In this document: piece by piece, positions 53,424 to 62,649 of the stretch
How the letters are laid out: each line of letters opens with the position of its first letter
Position numbering within the stretch: the stretch's first letter is position 1
Assembly (NCBI RefSeq): GCF_000711295.1
Contig: NZ_JOMJ01000003.1
Span: 2,181,501 to 2,245,500, forward strand
Reading direction: 5' to 3'
Length of the DNA: 64,000 nucleotides
DNA from: Desulfohalovibrio reitneri
GTDB lineage: Bacteria; Desulfobacterota; Desulfovibrionia; Desulfovibrionales; Desulfovibrionaceae
Position numbers and translations under genes: made by a program
The notes under the pieces: generated by a model
Seen by the model: the letters and a program-made list of their open reading frames with translations, nothing else
Told to the model about the DNA's origin: nothing
The model's database searches: none

Positions 53424-54594
53424 AAACCGCCTCGGCGCCGACCCCCTGGCCTGGCTCAAGCCCTCCGCGGATGAGGGCGGGGCCGAAGCCGACTCAGCCG
53501 GGGAAGGCTACGCCTACCGCCCCGGCCGCGCCCACCCCTCGGACCGCTCCCTGGAGCGCTTTTTCCGGGCCGCCTCGGGCGTGCCCTGGCAACCCATCAG
53601 GGCCTTGGAGCACTTGCCCCAGCCCTTCTGCGTGACCGACGCCCAAGGCGGGCTGGTCTTCGCCAACGCCGCCTTCAGGCGGATGTGGGGCGGGGAGGGG
53701 CTGGAGGGCGTCCGCTGGCCCGACGAGTTCCGCCCGGACAGCCCCGGAGCGGCCGAGGCCCGGCGCGAGGCCCTGGAGACGGGCCGGCCCCGCAGGTCGG
53801 CCGTGCGCCTGCCCGGCGAAGCCGAGGCGGAAATGGAGGTGGAGTGCGTGCCCGCCTCCCTGGAGGGCGGCGGCCAGTGCGTATTCTCCTATTTCCGCCA
53901 CCCCTCGCGGGAGCCGCTGCCGGCCACGGGCGAGGCCGCCTCGGTCCCGCCGCCTCCGGAGGCGGTGGAGCACGCGGCGCCCCAGCCGGAGACTGAGCCG
54001 GAAACCGGCCATGAGGCGGAAGAGCCCCGGGACGCCGCCGAGGACCTGGGGGCCGCCCTTGCCTTTGCCGAGGAAGGCGGCAGACGGCTGGCGGACTCCT
54101 GTCGCGACTACCGCGAATCCAGCCAGAGCGGCGGGCTCTTCCCCCGGCCGGAGGTCGAGGCGGAGGAGTTGCGGCAAAGCATGGCCGCCTCGGCCGGGCC
54201 GCTGCTGGAGCGCGCTGGCTATCCCCCTAAGACAGTGGCTGTGGGGGTGGGGGCTGACTGTCCCGCCCTGCCGCGTTCGCTGGCCGTGTTTCTGGATTTC
54301 GTGTTCTTCGACCTCCTGTGCTACGGCCTGGAAAGGATGCGGGGCAAGGCGGAACCCGGCGCGGGGCTGGAGGTTTCCCTCAATGGCCACGGCCATGACG
54401 GCGTCCGCCTGTCGCTGCTGGACCACGCGGGGCTCTTCAAAAAGATCAAATTGCATGACAAAAAGGAAGAAGGCGTGGCCCGGATAGCCGCCGAGGTGGT
54501 CCGCCGGGGGGGCTCCGCCCTTCTCATCCGGGACGGAGAGACCGAATTGCGCTTGACCCTTCCCGCCCGGAACGCCACAAGGAGCGAACAATGA
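53410..54594 (+). CDS. PAS-domain protein with degenerate kinase-like C-terminus
   Basis: A 394-residue protein. The first 60 residues are disordered, residues 62-150 form a PAS-like domain (FCVTDAQGGLVFANAAFRRM), then an acidic linker of about 60 residues rich in Pro and Glu, then an alpha/beta region (AVFLDFVFFDLLCYGLERM, VRLSLLDHAGLFKKIK) like a histidine-kinase ATPase fold without N or G boxes. It should not bind ATP as a kinase does. Its position suggests that it is the cargo or adaptor of the ParA upstream; this is inference. Confidence 0.65.
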   Translation: MPTRENRLGADPLAWLKPSADEGGAEADSAGEGYAYRPGRAHPSDRSLERFFRAASGVPWQPIRALEHLPQPFCVTDAQGGLVFANAAFRRMWGGEGLEGVRWPDEFRPDSPGAAEARREALETGRPRRSAVRLPGEAEAEMEVECVPASLEGGGQCVFSYFRHPSREPLPATGEAASVPPPPEAVEHAAPQPETEPETGHEAEEPRDAAEDLGAALAFAEEGGRRLADSCRDYRESSQSGGLFPRPEVEAEELRQSMAASAGPLLERAGYPPKTVAVGVGADCPALPRSLAVFLDFVFFDLLCYGLERMRGKAEPGAGLEVSLNGHGHDGVRLSLLDHAGLFKKIKLHDKKEEGVARIAAEVVRRGGSALLIRDGETELRLTLPARNATRSEQ

Positions 54595-54872
54595 GCGACA
54601 AGCAGAAGCTGGAAATCGAGTCCGTCATGGGGCTGCCCCAGGCCATCGCTTATCTGGAGGATCTGCTGGCTTCGCTCAAGGGAGGCCGTCTGCGCGTCTC
54701 CTCCGGCGGGGAATCCGTCACCCTCACGCCGGGACAGGTGGTGGACTTCGAGTTGACCCTTTCCCGCAAGAAGGACAAGGAAAAATTCGAGGTGGAGATG
54801 TCCTGGAAGCGGGACAAGGCCGGGGATGACGTGACCATTTCCGCCGATGGGCCCGTCATGGAAATCGAGTGA
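54591..54872 (+). CDS. Amphi-Trp domain protein
   Basis: A 93-residue protein matching the amphi-Trp domain: an N-terminal helix (AIAYLEDLLASLKGGRLRV) and beta strands ending FEVEMSWKRD. Domain role unknown; often found near signalling genes. It has an ATGA overlap with the PAS gene and a GTGA overlap with the regulator. Confidence 0.82.
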   Translation: MSDKQKLEIESVMGLPQAIAYLEDLLASLKGGRLRVSSGGESVTLTPGQVVDFELTLSRKKDKEKFEVEMSWKRDKAGDDVTISADGPVMEIE

Positions 54873-55537
54873 GTATGGACCAGACACGCATCCTGATCGT
54901 CGACGACCACGCCATCGTGCGGGAGGGGCTGTGCCGGCTGCTGGCCTCGCAGCCCGACCTGGACGTGGTGGCCGAGGCCGGGGACGGGGACGAGGCCATC
55001 CGCATCGCCCGCGACACCCGCCTGGACATCGTGCTCATGGACATCGGCATGCCCCAGGTCAACGGCATCGACGCCACCCGCACCATCAAGGGGGACAGCG
55101 ACGAGCCGCCCAAGGTGCTCATCCTCACGGCCCACGAGGACCGCAACCTGCTGCGCCTGGCCCTGGCCGCCGGGGCGGACGGCTACCTGCTGAAGAACTC
55201 CAACAAGGACAAGCTGGCCGGAGCCATCCGCGATCTGCTCAGCCAGGGCGTCTACTTCGAACCGGAACTGGATCCGGACGGCCCCGGCAGCGCGGCCGGG
55301 CTGCCGGGACCGACGGAGTTCAGCAACCTCACCAAGCGGGAGCGGGAAATCTTCTCCCTGGTGGCCCAGGGACTGAAAAATCGCGAGATTTCCGAGCAAT
55401 TGCACATCAGCATCAAGACCGTGGAAAAGCACCGGGCCAACCTCATGCGCAAGCTGGGCCTGCACTCCGTGGCCGAACTGGTCTCCTGCGCCCTCAAGGC
55501 CGGCTTCCTCATGCGGGGCGGGGGAGACGTGGCATGA
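54869..55537 (+). CDS. NarL/FixJ-type response regulator
   Basis: A 222-residue two-domain regulator. Receiver with phospho-acceptor Asp58 (LMDIGMP), Thr87 and Lys109; LuxR-type helix-turn-helix at about 150-215 (LTKREREIFSLVAQGLKNRE). GTG 54869 overlaps the previous stop; ATG 54875 is an alternative. No kinase in the cluster has a complete catalytic domain, so the kinase is elsewhere. Confidence 0.92.
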   Translation: MSMDQTRILIVDDHAIVREGLCRLLASQPDLDVVAEAGDGDEAIRIARDTRLDIVLMDIGMPQVNGIDATRTIKGDSDEPPKVLILTAHEDRNLLRLALAAGADGYLLKNSNKDKLAGAIRDLLSQGVYFEPELDPDGPGSAAGLPGPTEFSNLTKREREIFSLVAQGLKNREISEQLHISIKTVEKHRANLMRKLGLHSVAELVSCALKAGFLMRGGGDVA

Positions 55538-55935
55538 GCCTCGGCGTCCGCCTCTTTCTGCTCTTTACCCTGGTTCCGCTGGTGGAGATTTTCCTCTTCG
55601 TCAAAGTGGGGGAGCGCATTGGCGGCCTGAACACCGTGGTGCTGGTCATCATCACCGCGGCCGTGGGCGCCGCGCTGGCCCGGGCCCAGGGGGCGGAAGC
55701 CATGCGGCGCATCCGCCGGGCCATGGAGCGCGGCCTGGCCCCGGCCGAGGAGCTGCTGGACGGCGCGCTCATCCTGGTGGCCGGGGTGGTGCTGCTCACG
55801 CCGGGCTTCTTCACCGACCTTGTGGGGCTTTTCCTGCTTGTCCCGCAGGGGCGGGAAGTGATCAAGAAGCGTCTGCGCGTCTGGATCAAGCGGAAGATGG
55901 ACCAGGGGACCATCCATATCCACCGGGGGCCGTGA
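55534..55935 (+). CDS. fxsA: FxsA-family membrane protein
   Basis: A 133-residue protein with the FxsA family start (LFLLFTLVPLVEIFLFVKVG) and AALARAQGAEAMRRI. It has about three hydrophobic segments and a basic C-terminal tail. FxsA is a cytoplasmic-membrane protein of unknown biochemical role, named for affecting phage F exclusion when overproduced. ATGA overlap with the regulator gene. Confidence 0.9.
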   Translation: MSLGVRLFLLFTLVPLVEIFLFVKVGERIGGLNTVVLVIITAAVGAALARAQGAEAMRRIRRAMERGLAPAEELLDGALILVAGVVLLTPGFFTDLVGLFLLVPQGREVIKKRLRVWIKRKMDQGTIHIHRGP

Positions 55936-55936
55936 G

Positions 55937-58375
55937 GTGCCCGCCGACGAACCGTACCCCCGCCGCCCGGGCGGCTCCCTGAAGCGGCCCCTCTGGCGGG
56001 CCCTGCCGCTGACCGTCCTGCTGACCGACTCCTCCGGCCGCATCCGCGACGCCAACCGCGACTACCTTTCCTTTCTTGACCGCCCGTTCAGGGAGGTCGA
56101 GGGCGCGCGCCTGGAGGATTTCCTGCGCTCCGACGACTCCCTGGCCGGGGAGGCGGAGGGCGGACCGCCCCTGTCCGGGGTGCGCGCCTTCCAGACGCCC
56201 CGTGGCGAAACCTCTCTGGCTCGGCTGGAGACGGCCGCCGCGCATGGCGGGGACGGGGAGGAGCTTGGCCTCCTGACAGTGGTCCGCGAGGCGGACGGGA
56301 GATGGCCCGGGCGATGTCCGGAAGGGGTCGGCGCGTCCCTGCGCACGGTGTTCGACAACGTCTACGACGCCATCTTCCTGCACGACACCCGGGGCCGCAT
56401 CGTCGACGTCAACGACAAGATGCTGGCCATGTACGGCGTGGACCGTGCGGAGGCCCTTCGCTTCGACATCTCGGACTTTTCCGCTCCGGAGGCGCGGGTG
56501 GATGACCTGCCCGCCATCTGGGACGACGTCATGGCCGGCCGCCCGCGTTTCTTCGAGTGGAAGGCCCGCCGCCTCCGCAGCGGGGAGACCTTCGACGTGG
56601 AGGTGTATCTGAGCCGGCTGGAGCCGCCGGGGGGGCCGATCATCATGGCCAACGTGCGCGATGTCACCGGCCGCAAGGCGGCGGAGCGCGACCTCAAGCT
56701 GGCCGCCAGGGTTTTCGAAAGCTCCATCGAGGGCATCATGGTCACGGACGCCAGGGGCATCGTCCTGCGCGTGAACCCCGCCTTCGAGCGAATCACCGGC
56801 TACGACCGGGACGAGGTGCTGGGCCGCAACCCGCGCATGCTCAAGTCCGACCGCCACCCCGAATCGTTCTACCGCGGCATGTGGCGGTCCCTGCTGACCG
56901 ACGGGCTGTGGGAGGGGGAGATATGGAACCGCCGCAAGTCGGGCGAGGCCTATCCCCAGTGGCTGTCCATCTCGGCCATCACCGATGACAAGGGCGGGGT
57001 GGCCAATTACGTGGGCGTTTTCCACGACGTGTCCGAGAGCAAGCGGCGCGAAGAGCAAATACGAAGGCTGGCCTACCACGATCCCCTGACCGGACTGCCC
57101 AACCGCGCCCTGCTCAAGGACCGGGTGCGCACTGCCGTGGCCATGGGGAAGCGGCACGGCCGCAAGCTGGCCTTGCTTTTCATGGATCTGGACAACTTCA
57201 AACAGATCAACGATTCCCTGGGCCACGCCCGGGGCGACGAATTGCTGCAGGAGGTGGGGGAGCGGCTGCTGGGCGCAGTGCGCCAGGCCGACACCGTGGC
57301 CCGCCTGGGCGGGGACGAGTTCGTGGTGCTGGCGCTGGAGCTGTTGCGGGCCGAGGACGCCCTGGCCGCTGCCAGGCGTATCAAGGAGGCCATGGACGAC
57401 CCCTTCCCGCTGGCCGGGCAGGCCTTTCGAATCACCACCTCCATCGGTATCGCCCTCTATCCCGAGGACGGCGACGATCCCGAAACGCTGCTGACCAACG
57501 CGGACACGGCCATGTACCGGGCGAAAAACGACGGCCGCAACACCTACCGCCTCTTCACCCCGGCCATGAACGACGAGGCCCTGCGGCGGCTGCGCCTGGA
57601 CAGCGATTTGCGCGGCGGCCTGGAGCGGGGGGAGTTCCACCTGGCATTTCAGCCCAAGGTGCGGCTTGCCGGCCCTTCGGTGTCCGGGGCGGAGGCGCTT
57701 TTGCGCTGGACGCGCAAGGGGGAGGCCGTTTCCCCGGCGGAGTTCATTCCCCTGGCGGAGCAGTCCGGCTTCATCGCCCAACTGGACGCCTGGGTGCTTG
57801 AAGAGGCCTGCCGCGCCGCCTTGCCCTGGGCCGGGGAGCGGGAGGACTTCACCCTGGCGGTCAACGTCTCGGCGCACCAGTTCCGCTCGCGCGGCCTGCC
57901 CGACCTGGTGGCCGGGGTGCTGGAGCGGACCGGCTACCCGGCGGAAAAACTGGAGCTGGAGCTGACCGAAACGGCCGTCATGCGGGAGCCCCAGGCCGCG
58001 GCGCAGGAACTGCGGCGGATAGCGGACATCGGGGTGGGGGTGGTCATCGACGACTTCGGCACCGGCTATTCCTCCCTGTACTACCTCAAGCGCTTCCCCA
58101 TCCGGGCGTTGAAGATCGACCAGAGCTTCGTCAAAGACCTGCCGGACGACCCCGGGGACATCGCCATCACCACGGCGGTCATCTCCATGTGCAAGGCGCT
58201 GGAATTGTCCGTGGTGGCCGAGGGGGTGGAGACCACCCGCCAGCTCAATTTCCTGCTGGGGCTGGGCTGCGCCGAGTGCCAGGGCTACCTGTACGCTCCG
58301 CCCCTGCCGCCGGGGGAGTTCGCCGACCTGCTGCGCACCGGCCTGGCCAGCGGCAGGTCGGGCCGGGCGGGCTGA
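55937..58375 (+). CDS. Triple-PAS GGDEF-EAL cyclic-di-GMP enzyme
   Basis: An 812-residue cytoplasmic protein with no membrane segment. Three PAS domains (about 15-110, 130-250 and 253-375) precede a GGDEF domain with motif 458-462. The inhibitory RxxD site (RQAD) is present just before it. An EAL domain follows with EAL at 586-588 and DDFGTGYSS, so both synthesis and breakdown of c-di-GMP are possible. Last gene of the overlapping string that starts with parA; a link to flagellar or surface behaviour is inferred. GTG 55937 starts two bases after fxsA. Confidence 0.93.
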   Translation: MPADEPYPRRPGGSLKRPLWRALPLTVLLTDSSGRIRDANRDYLSFLDRPFREVEGARLEDFLRSDDSLAGEAEGGPPLSGVRAFQTPRGETSLARLETAAAHGGDGEELGLLTVVREADGRWPGRCPEGVGASLRTVFDNVYDAIFLHDTRGRIVDVNDKMLAMYGVDRAEALRFDISDFSAPEARVDDLPAIWDDVMAGRPRFFEWKARRLRSGETFDVEVYLSRLEPPGGPIIMANVRDVTGRKAAERDLKLAARVFESSIEGIMVTDARGIVLRVNPAFERITGYDRDEVLGRNPRMLKSDRHPESFYRGMWRSLLTDGLWEGEIWNRRKSGEAYPQWLSISAITDDKGGVANYVGVFHDVSESKRREEQIRRLAYHDPLTGLPNRALLKDRVRTAVAMGKRHGRKLALLFMDLDNFKQINDSLGHARGDELLQEVGERLLGAVRQADTVARLGGDEFVVLALELLRAEDALAAARRIKEAMDDPFPLAGQAFRITTSIGIALYPEDGDDPETLLTNADTAMYRAKNDGRNTYRLFTPAMNDEALRRLRLDSDLRGGLERGEFHLAFQPKVRLAGPSVSGAEALLRWTRKGEAVSPAEFIPLAEQSGFIAQLDAWVLEEACRAALPWAGEREDFTLAVNVSAHQFRSRGLPDLVAGVLERTGYPAEKLELELTETAVMREPQAAAQELRRIADIGVGVVIDDFGTGYSSLYYLKRFPIRALKIDQSFVKDLPDDPGDIAITTAVISMCKALELSVVAEGVETTRQLNFLLGLGCAECQGYLYAPPLPPGEFADLLRTGLASGRSGRAG

Positions 58376-58387
58376 CAGCCCGGGTCG

Positions 58388-58939
58388 TCACTCCTCCCCT
58401 TCCGGGTAGCCCAGGGCGCGCTCCACGGCCTGGGCGCACTCCTCGCCGGTGCAGGAGCCGGACTCGTGCAGGGCCAGCTGCAGGTTCACCTCGCGCTGCA
58501 CAGCGGTGTTGTCCGGCTCGAAGTAGTTGCGCCAGATCTCGGCGGCCTTGTCCATGTCGCCCTGGCGGGCGTGGGCCAGGCCCAGGTGCAGGGAGGCCGC
58601 GGGCGGCCCTCCCTTGCGGCAGACCCGGGAAAGCTCGCAGCGGGAGCGGACGTACTGTCCCCGGCGGTACAGGCAGACCCCCAGCCAGCAGCGGGACTCG
58701 ACGTCCTCGGGGTCCTCCTCCAGCCTGGAGAGGAGCAGGGCCTCGGCGTCCTCCAGCTTGCCCTGCACCAGCAAGGTGGGCGGGCCCTCGCGGGTGTCGC
58801 GCCTGGGCGGTCGGGCGGGGCGGCCGTCGTTGCCGTTCTGGTCCGCCCGCATGCGGTCCCACTCGTCCTTCCAATGCCTGGCCTTGAACCGTTTGCCCAG
58901 GCCGAAGAGCAGTTCCCGTCTGGAGAGTTTGTCAGCCAC
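58388..58939 (-). CDS. TPR-like protein
   Basis: A 183-residue protein: a basic N-terminus (ELLFGLGKRFKARHWKDEW), an Arg/Pro/Asp linker and then three helical TPR-like repeats with several cysteines (SRCWLGVCLYRRGQ, SLHLGLAHARQGDMDKA). GTG 58939 follows AGGAGG. Convergent with the GGDEF-EAL gene by 12 bases and divergent from the next TPR gene. Function unknown. Confidence 0.72.
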   Translation of the reverse strand: MADKLSRRELLFGLGKRFKARHWKDEWDRMRADQNGNDGRPARPPRRDTREGPPTLLVQGKLEDAEALLLSRLEEDPEDVESRCWLGVCLYRRGQYVRSRCELSRVCRKGGPPAASLHLGLAHARQGDMDKAAEIWRNYFEPDNTAVQREVNLQLALHESGSCTGEECAQAVERALGYPEGEE

Positions 58940-59044
58940 GCGGCCTCCTCTTTCGTGTCTATGGGGTTCCACGTCCGTATTGACAGGGTGGATAAGGTGC
59001 ACAAGACTGTACGCCTTTCGATATCCTTACAAGGAGGGGGCGCA

Positions 59045-60391
59045 ATGGGCAACGGTGGGCAGAAGCCCAAGCAATACGACGAGATAGTACGGGACTTCGT
59101 GGAGGAGGACCGGGGAACCTTCATCGTGGTCAGCAACGACCAAACCTTCCTGAAGGTGTTTCGGGGCACCATGTACAAGACCCTGGCCCTGCCCCAGGGC
59201 TGCGTGGAGGCATTCGCCGAGAAGGCGCGGGCCCAGAAGCAGGTCAAGGCCGCGCTGGCCGCCGGGAACAAGCCCCTGGTCATCATCGAGCGGGAATTGG
59301 AAGGGGTGCTCTCGGTGGAGTTCGTCAGCTACCTGCGCAACGACTACCCCCACCTGCCCATCATCGTCCTCACCGGCGAGATTGAACGCGACGGCCTGGT
59401 GCTTCTGCACGAGATGGGGGTCAACAACTTCGTCACCAAGCCGGTTTCGGCCAACGTCATGATCGAGAAGATGGCCAACACCATCAAGCCGCCCTCGCGG
59501 CTGGGCGAACTGGTTGAGGCGGGCAAACGCTTCAACGCCAAGCACGACTTCGACAAGGCCCTGACCGTGGCGGACAAGGTGCTCTCCCTCAAACAGGACA
59601 GCCCGGCCGGGCTCATGCTGCGCGGCGACGCCCTCAAGGGGCTGGGCAAGCGCCAGGAGGCCCTGGCCGCTTACGAGGGCGCCAGGCGCGGCGCCTCCAT
59701 GTACCTGGAGCCCATCAAGAAGCTGGTCCAGTTCTACAAGGAGGAAGAGGACCTGGACATGCAGCTCAAATATTTGGAGGAGCTGGACCGCCTCTCCCCC
59801 CTCAACGTGGACCGCAAGGTGGACATCGGCGGCATCAGTCTCAAACGGGGGGACACGGATAAGGCCAGGGGCATGTTCGACTCGGCCAAGAAGCTGGCCA
59901 CCCGCCAGGCCTTCTCCAAGGTCAGCACCATGCTCAAGCAGATCGCCGAGAGCTGCATGGACGCCGACCCGGAGATGGCCGAGGAGTACCTGCGGCAGTC
60001 CCTGGAGACCAAGGGAGACATGCTGGACAAGTCGGACCTGGAGACCTTCAACACCCTGGGCATCGTCCTGCGGCGGCAGGGCCGCTGGAAGGACGCCCTG
60101 TCCGAGTACGAAAAGGCCAGGAAGGTGGCCCCGGAGGACGAGAACCTGCACTACAACATGGCCATGGCCTACGTGGACGGCAAGGAGTTCGACAACGCCT
60201 CCAAGGAGTTGAACAAGGCGGTCAAGCTCAATCCGGAGTTCGGCTACCGCAGCGCCACGGCCTGCTTCAACATCGGCTACATCTACTCCATGGCCGGGCA
60301 CGACCATCTGGCCAAGGAACGGCTCAACGCTGCCCTGAAGCTTGATCCCGACCACGCCAAGGCCAAAAAGTTGCTTGACAAGCTGTCCTAG
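59045..60391 (+). CDS. Pseudo-receiver / TPR protein
   Basis: A 448-residue protein. Residues 24-148 have the receiver fold with switch Thr110 and Lys132 (VLTGE, FVTKPVS), but the phospho-acceptor position is Glu82 and the acidic pocket is lost, so it may act as a fixed phospho-mimic. About eight TPR repeats fill residues 155-448 (DFDKALTVADKVLSLK, WKDALSEYEKARKVAPEDEN). ATG 59045 follows AAGGAGGG. A constitutive scaffold is inferred. It is divergent from the TPR-like gene, so the two may share regulation. Confidence 0.82.
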   Translation: MGNGGQKPKQYDEIVRDFVEEDRGTFIVVSNDQTFLKVFRGTMYKTLALPQGCVEAFAEKARAQKQVKAALAAGNKPLVIIERELEGVLSVEFVSYLRNDYPHLPIIVLTGEIERDGLVLLHEMGVNNFVTKPVSANVMIEKMANTIKPPSRLGELVEAGKRFNAKHDFDKALTVADKVLSLKQDSPAGLMLRGDALKGLGKRQEALAAYEGARRGASMYLEPIKKLVQFYKEEEDLDMQLKYLEELDRLSPLNVDRKVDIGGISLKRGDTDKARGMFDSAKKLATRQAFSKVSTMLKQIAESCMDADPEMAEEYLRQSLETKGDMLDKSDLETFNTLGIVLRRQGRWKDALSEYEKARKVAPEDENLHYNMAMAYVDGKEFDNASKELNKAVKLNPEFGYRSATACFNIGYIYSMAGHDHLAKERLNAALKLDPDHAKAKKLLDKLS

Positions 60392-60525
60392 GCGGTCGAT
60401 GGCAGCCCCTGATCGGGCAGGCTTCCCGATGATCGGACGCCTGCCGGGGCCGGGAAGGGGGCTACCGCACGCCGCGGCGTACGCTCCGGCATGGAAGCGC
60501 GGCGACATATCTGGAGGCGGGCAAG

Positions 60526-61281
60526 ATGGATGAACTCGAACTGCTTGTCGACCTTCACCGGGGTGCCGCTCGCCAAGGACCCGGGGGAGAGGCGGAAACG
60601 AAACTGGCCTTGGATCTGGCTCGTGTCGATCGCTCCCGGCCGTTGCGAATCGTGGACATCGGGTGCGGCACAGGGGCTTCGACTCTCCTGCTCGCGAAGG
60701 AACTCAACGCGGAGATCACCGCGGTGGATTTTCTGCAGGAATTCCTCGACGAATTGCGATCAAGGGCCCATGAGCAGGGGGTGTTGGACAAAATCGCCAC
60801 AGTGAATTGCTCCATGGATGCCCTCCCTTTCGCGGAGGGGGAATTCGACGTGATTTGGTCCGAAGGGGCCATCTACAATATGGGATTTGAAGCCGGGGTT
60901 TCGGCTTGGCGGCGGTTTCTGAAGCCGGGAGGGAAGCTCGTCGTTTCCGAAATAACCTGGCTTACCGCCGCACGGCCCCCGGAAATCCAGGCCCATTGGG
61001 AAAGGGAATACCCGGAGGTTGATGTCGCGTCGGCGAAGCTCGAGTCGCTTGAGCGGCATGGCTACAGCCCCGGAGCGTTCTTCGTCCTCCCGAGGCATTG
61101 CTGGACCGAGGCGTATTACCACCCATTGCTGAGCCGTTTCGAGGGCTTCCTTGACCGGCATGGACAAAGTGAAGCGGCACGGCGCATCGTTGCGGCGGAA
61201 AAAGACGAAATCGCCCTCTACGAACGGTATGGCGCCTATTACAGCTACGGGGTCTACGTTTCGGGCAAGGTGGGAGAGTGA
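60526..61281 (+). CDS. Class I SAM-dependent methyltransferase
   Basis: A 251-residue methyltransferase with SAM motif I VDIGCGTGAST, the acidic ITAVDF and motif IV SEGAIYNMGF. The C-terminal half has aromatic residues (EAYYHPLLSRFEGF). Small-molecule target probable, but none can be named. Codon use is visibly richer in A/T at third positions than in its neighbours, so it may be a recent arrival. No clear ribosome site; ATG 60526 is used. Confidence 0.82.
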   Translation: MDELELLVDLHRGAARQGPGGEAETKLALDLARVDRSRPLRIVDIGCGTGASTLLLAKELNAEITAVDFLQEFLDELRSRAHEQGVLDKIATVNCSMDALPFAEGEFDVIWSEGAIYNMGFEAGVSAWRRFLKPGGKLVVSEITWLTAARPPEIQAHWEREYPEVDVASAKLESLERHGYSPGAFFVLPRHCWTEAYYHPLLSRFEGFLDRHGQSEAARRIVAAEKDEIALYERYGAYYSYGVYVSGKVGE

Positions 61282-61319
61282 ATCCCCCGCTTCCGATCCT
61301 GTGAATCCAGGGAAGCGGT

Positions 61320-62309
61320 TCAGCCCTGGTTATCCTCCAGGGGATGCATCCAGCGGTAGGACACGCAGTCGTCCAGCACTGCGGGCACGCCCTGGTAGAG
61401 GGTGGGGTAGCGGGGCTGAAGTCCCAGCTCCTCCCACAAGAGGCCCTCGGCCACGGGCAGGCTCAGGGTGAAGGAGCGCACCCCGTCCGGGGTTTCCAGG
61501 GACTGCCTGCCCCGCAGCCTGGACCAGGCCGCCAGGCAGCCCGCCCCGGCCATGGCCAATCCGCGCGGCACTTTGCGCAGGCGCAGGCGCGGGTAGTAGC
61601 GCCGCACCTGGGCGAAGAACTCGTTCCAGGTGGCGGAGCGGTCGTCGGCGCAGGGGGAGATGACGGACAGCCGCTTGCGGGCCGTCTCGATCAACTGCCT
61701 GGCCGCGTCCTCCACGTGCAGGTGGCCGTAGGCGTTCTCCCCATCCCCGGGCATGATGAAGCCGCCCTCGCGGATGGCCGAGAATACGGCGTCGCGCGCG
61801 CCGTAGACGTGGGGCAGCCGCAGGGACGCGAAGGCCATGCCCGCGTTGCGGCAGACCTTGGCCATCTCCATTTCGGCGTGCAGCTTGGCCTTGCCGTAGT
61901 CGCTGGCCGGAGCGGGCGGGGTGGAGGCGTCGATGGGCACGCCGCCCCGCTCCACCTGGCCGTAGACAAGGAGCGACCCGGCGAAGACCAGGCATTCCAC
62001 GCCCGCTTCGGCCGCCACCCGGGCCAGCTCGCGCGAGCCGTCAATGAGGGAGGGCTTGAGGGTGTCGTAGGGCTCGAAGCTGGCCCGCGCGCCCAGGTGG
62101 AGCACGGTGTCGCAGCCCTCCACGGCCCGGCGCAGGGAGTCCGGGCTGCGCAAATCGCCCATGACCGGCTCGGCCCGCAGGTGCGAGACGATGGTCCCGC
62201 GCGGCATGCGCCGCACCATCAGCCTGGGCGTCAGCCCCTCCTCCGCCAGCAGCTCGGCCACCCGGTAGCCGATGAAGCCTGTGGCCCCTGTGACCAGCAC
62301 GCGGCGCAT
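61320..62309 (-). CDS. NAD-dependent epimerase/dehydratase (extended SDR) protein
   Basis: A 329-residue extended short-chain dehydrogenase/reductase: NAD-binding TGATGFIG at 7-14 and the YGKAK catalytic pair (Tyr and Lys) near 139. The C-terminal substrate-binding part contains several Trp and Tyr. Substrate unknown: a nucleotide sugar, a sterol-like or an isoprenoid alcohol are all possible. It begins 3 bases after the phasin-like gene. Convergent with the methyltransferase. Confidence 0.85.
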   Translation of the reverse strand: MRRVLVTGATGFIGYRVAELLAEEGLTPRLMVRRMPRGTIVSHLRAEPVMGDLRSPDSLRRAVEGCDTVLHLGARASFEPYDTLKPSLIDGSRELARVAAEAGVECLVFAGSLLVYGQVERGGVPIDASTPPAPASDYGKAKLHAEMEMAKVCRNAGMAFASLRLPHVYGARDAVFSAIREGGFIMPGDGENAYGHLHVEDAARQLIETARKRLSVISPCADDRSATWNEFFAQVRRYYPRLRLRKVPRGLAMAGAGCLAAWSRLRGRQSLETPDGVRSFTLSLPVAEGLLWEELGLQPRYPTLYQGVPAVLDDCVSYRWMHPLEDNQG

Positions 62310-62312
62310 GGG

Positions 62313-62639
62313 CTATTGCCCGCCCTTGCCCTGGATTTCCTCGAGGGCCTTCTCCAGGGCCTCCACGCGGGTGCGCAGCTCCTGCACCTCGGCGGTGGTG
62401 GCCAGCCCGGCCTTGGAAAGCACGTCCTGCACCTCGCCCTCGCCACGCATTTCCATTTTGGAAATCTGCTCGGCGATCTGGTTGGCCATGTCCTCGCCCT
62501 GGCGGCGGGCCTCGTCCATGCCCTCCTTGGCGGTGTCGCGGGCCGCGCCGAAAACCTCGGAGAAGTTCTTTTCCACTTCGTCCTTGGCCAGCATGCCCAG
62601 GCCCAGGCCGGTGAAGAATCCTTTTCTGAAAACGTCCAT
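62313..62639 (-). CDS. Phasin-like coiled-coil protein
   Basis: A 108-residue helical protein: a short amphipathic N-terminus (FRKGFFTGLGLGMLAKDEVE) and a coiled coil from about 60 to 104 (LRTRVEALEKALEEI). This resembles the polyhydroxyalkanoate granule-associated or phasin-like family, though no PHA synthase is nearby. AAGGAG stands before ATG 62639. Between the UbiB and epimerase genes. Confidence 0.7.
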   Translation of the reverse strand: MDVFRKGFFTGLGLGMLAKDEVEKNFSEVFGAARDTAKEGMDEARRQGEDMANQIAEQISKMEMRGEGEVQDVLSKAGLATTAEVQELRTRVEALEKALEEIQGKGGQ

Positions 62640-62649
62640 GGGTATCTCC

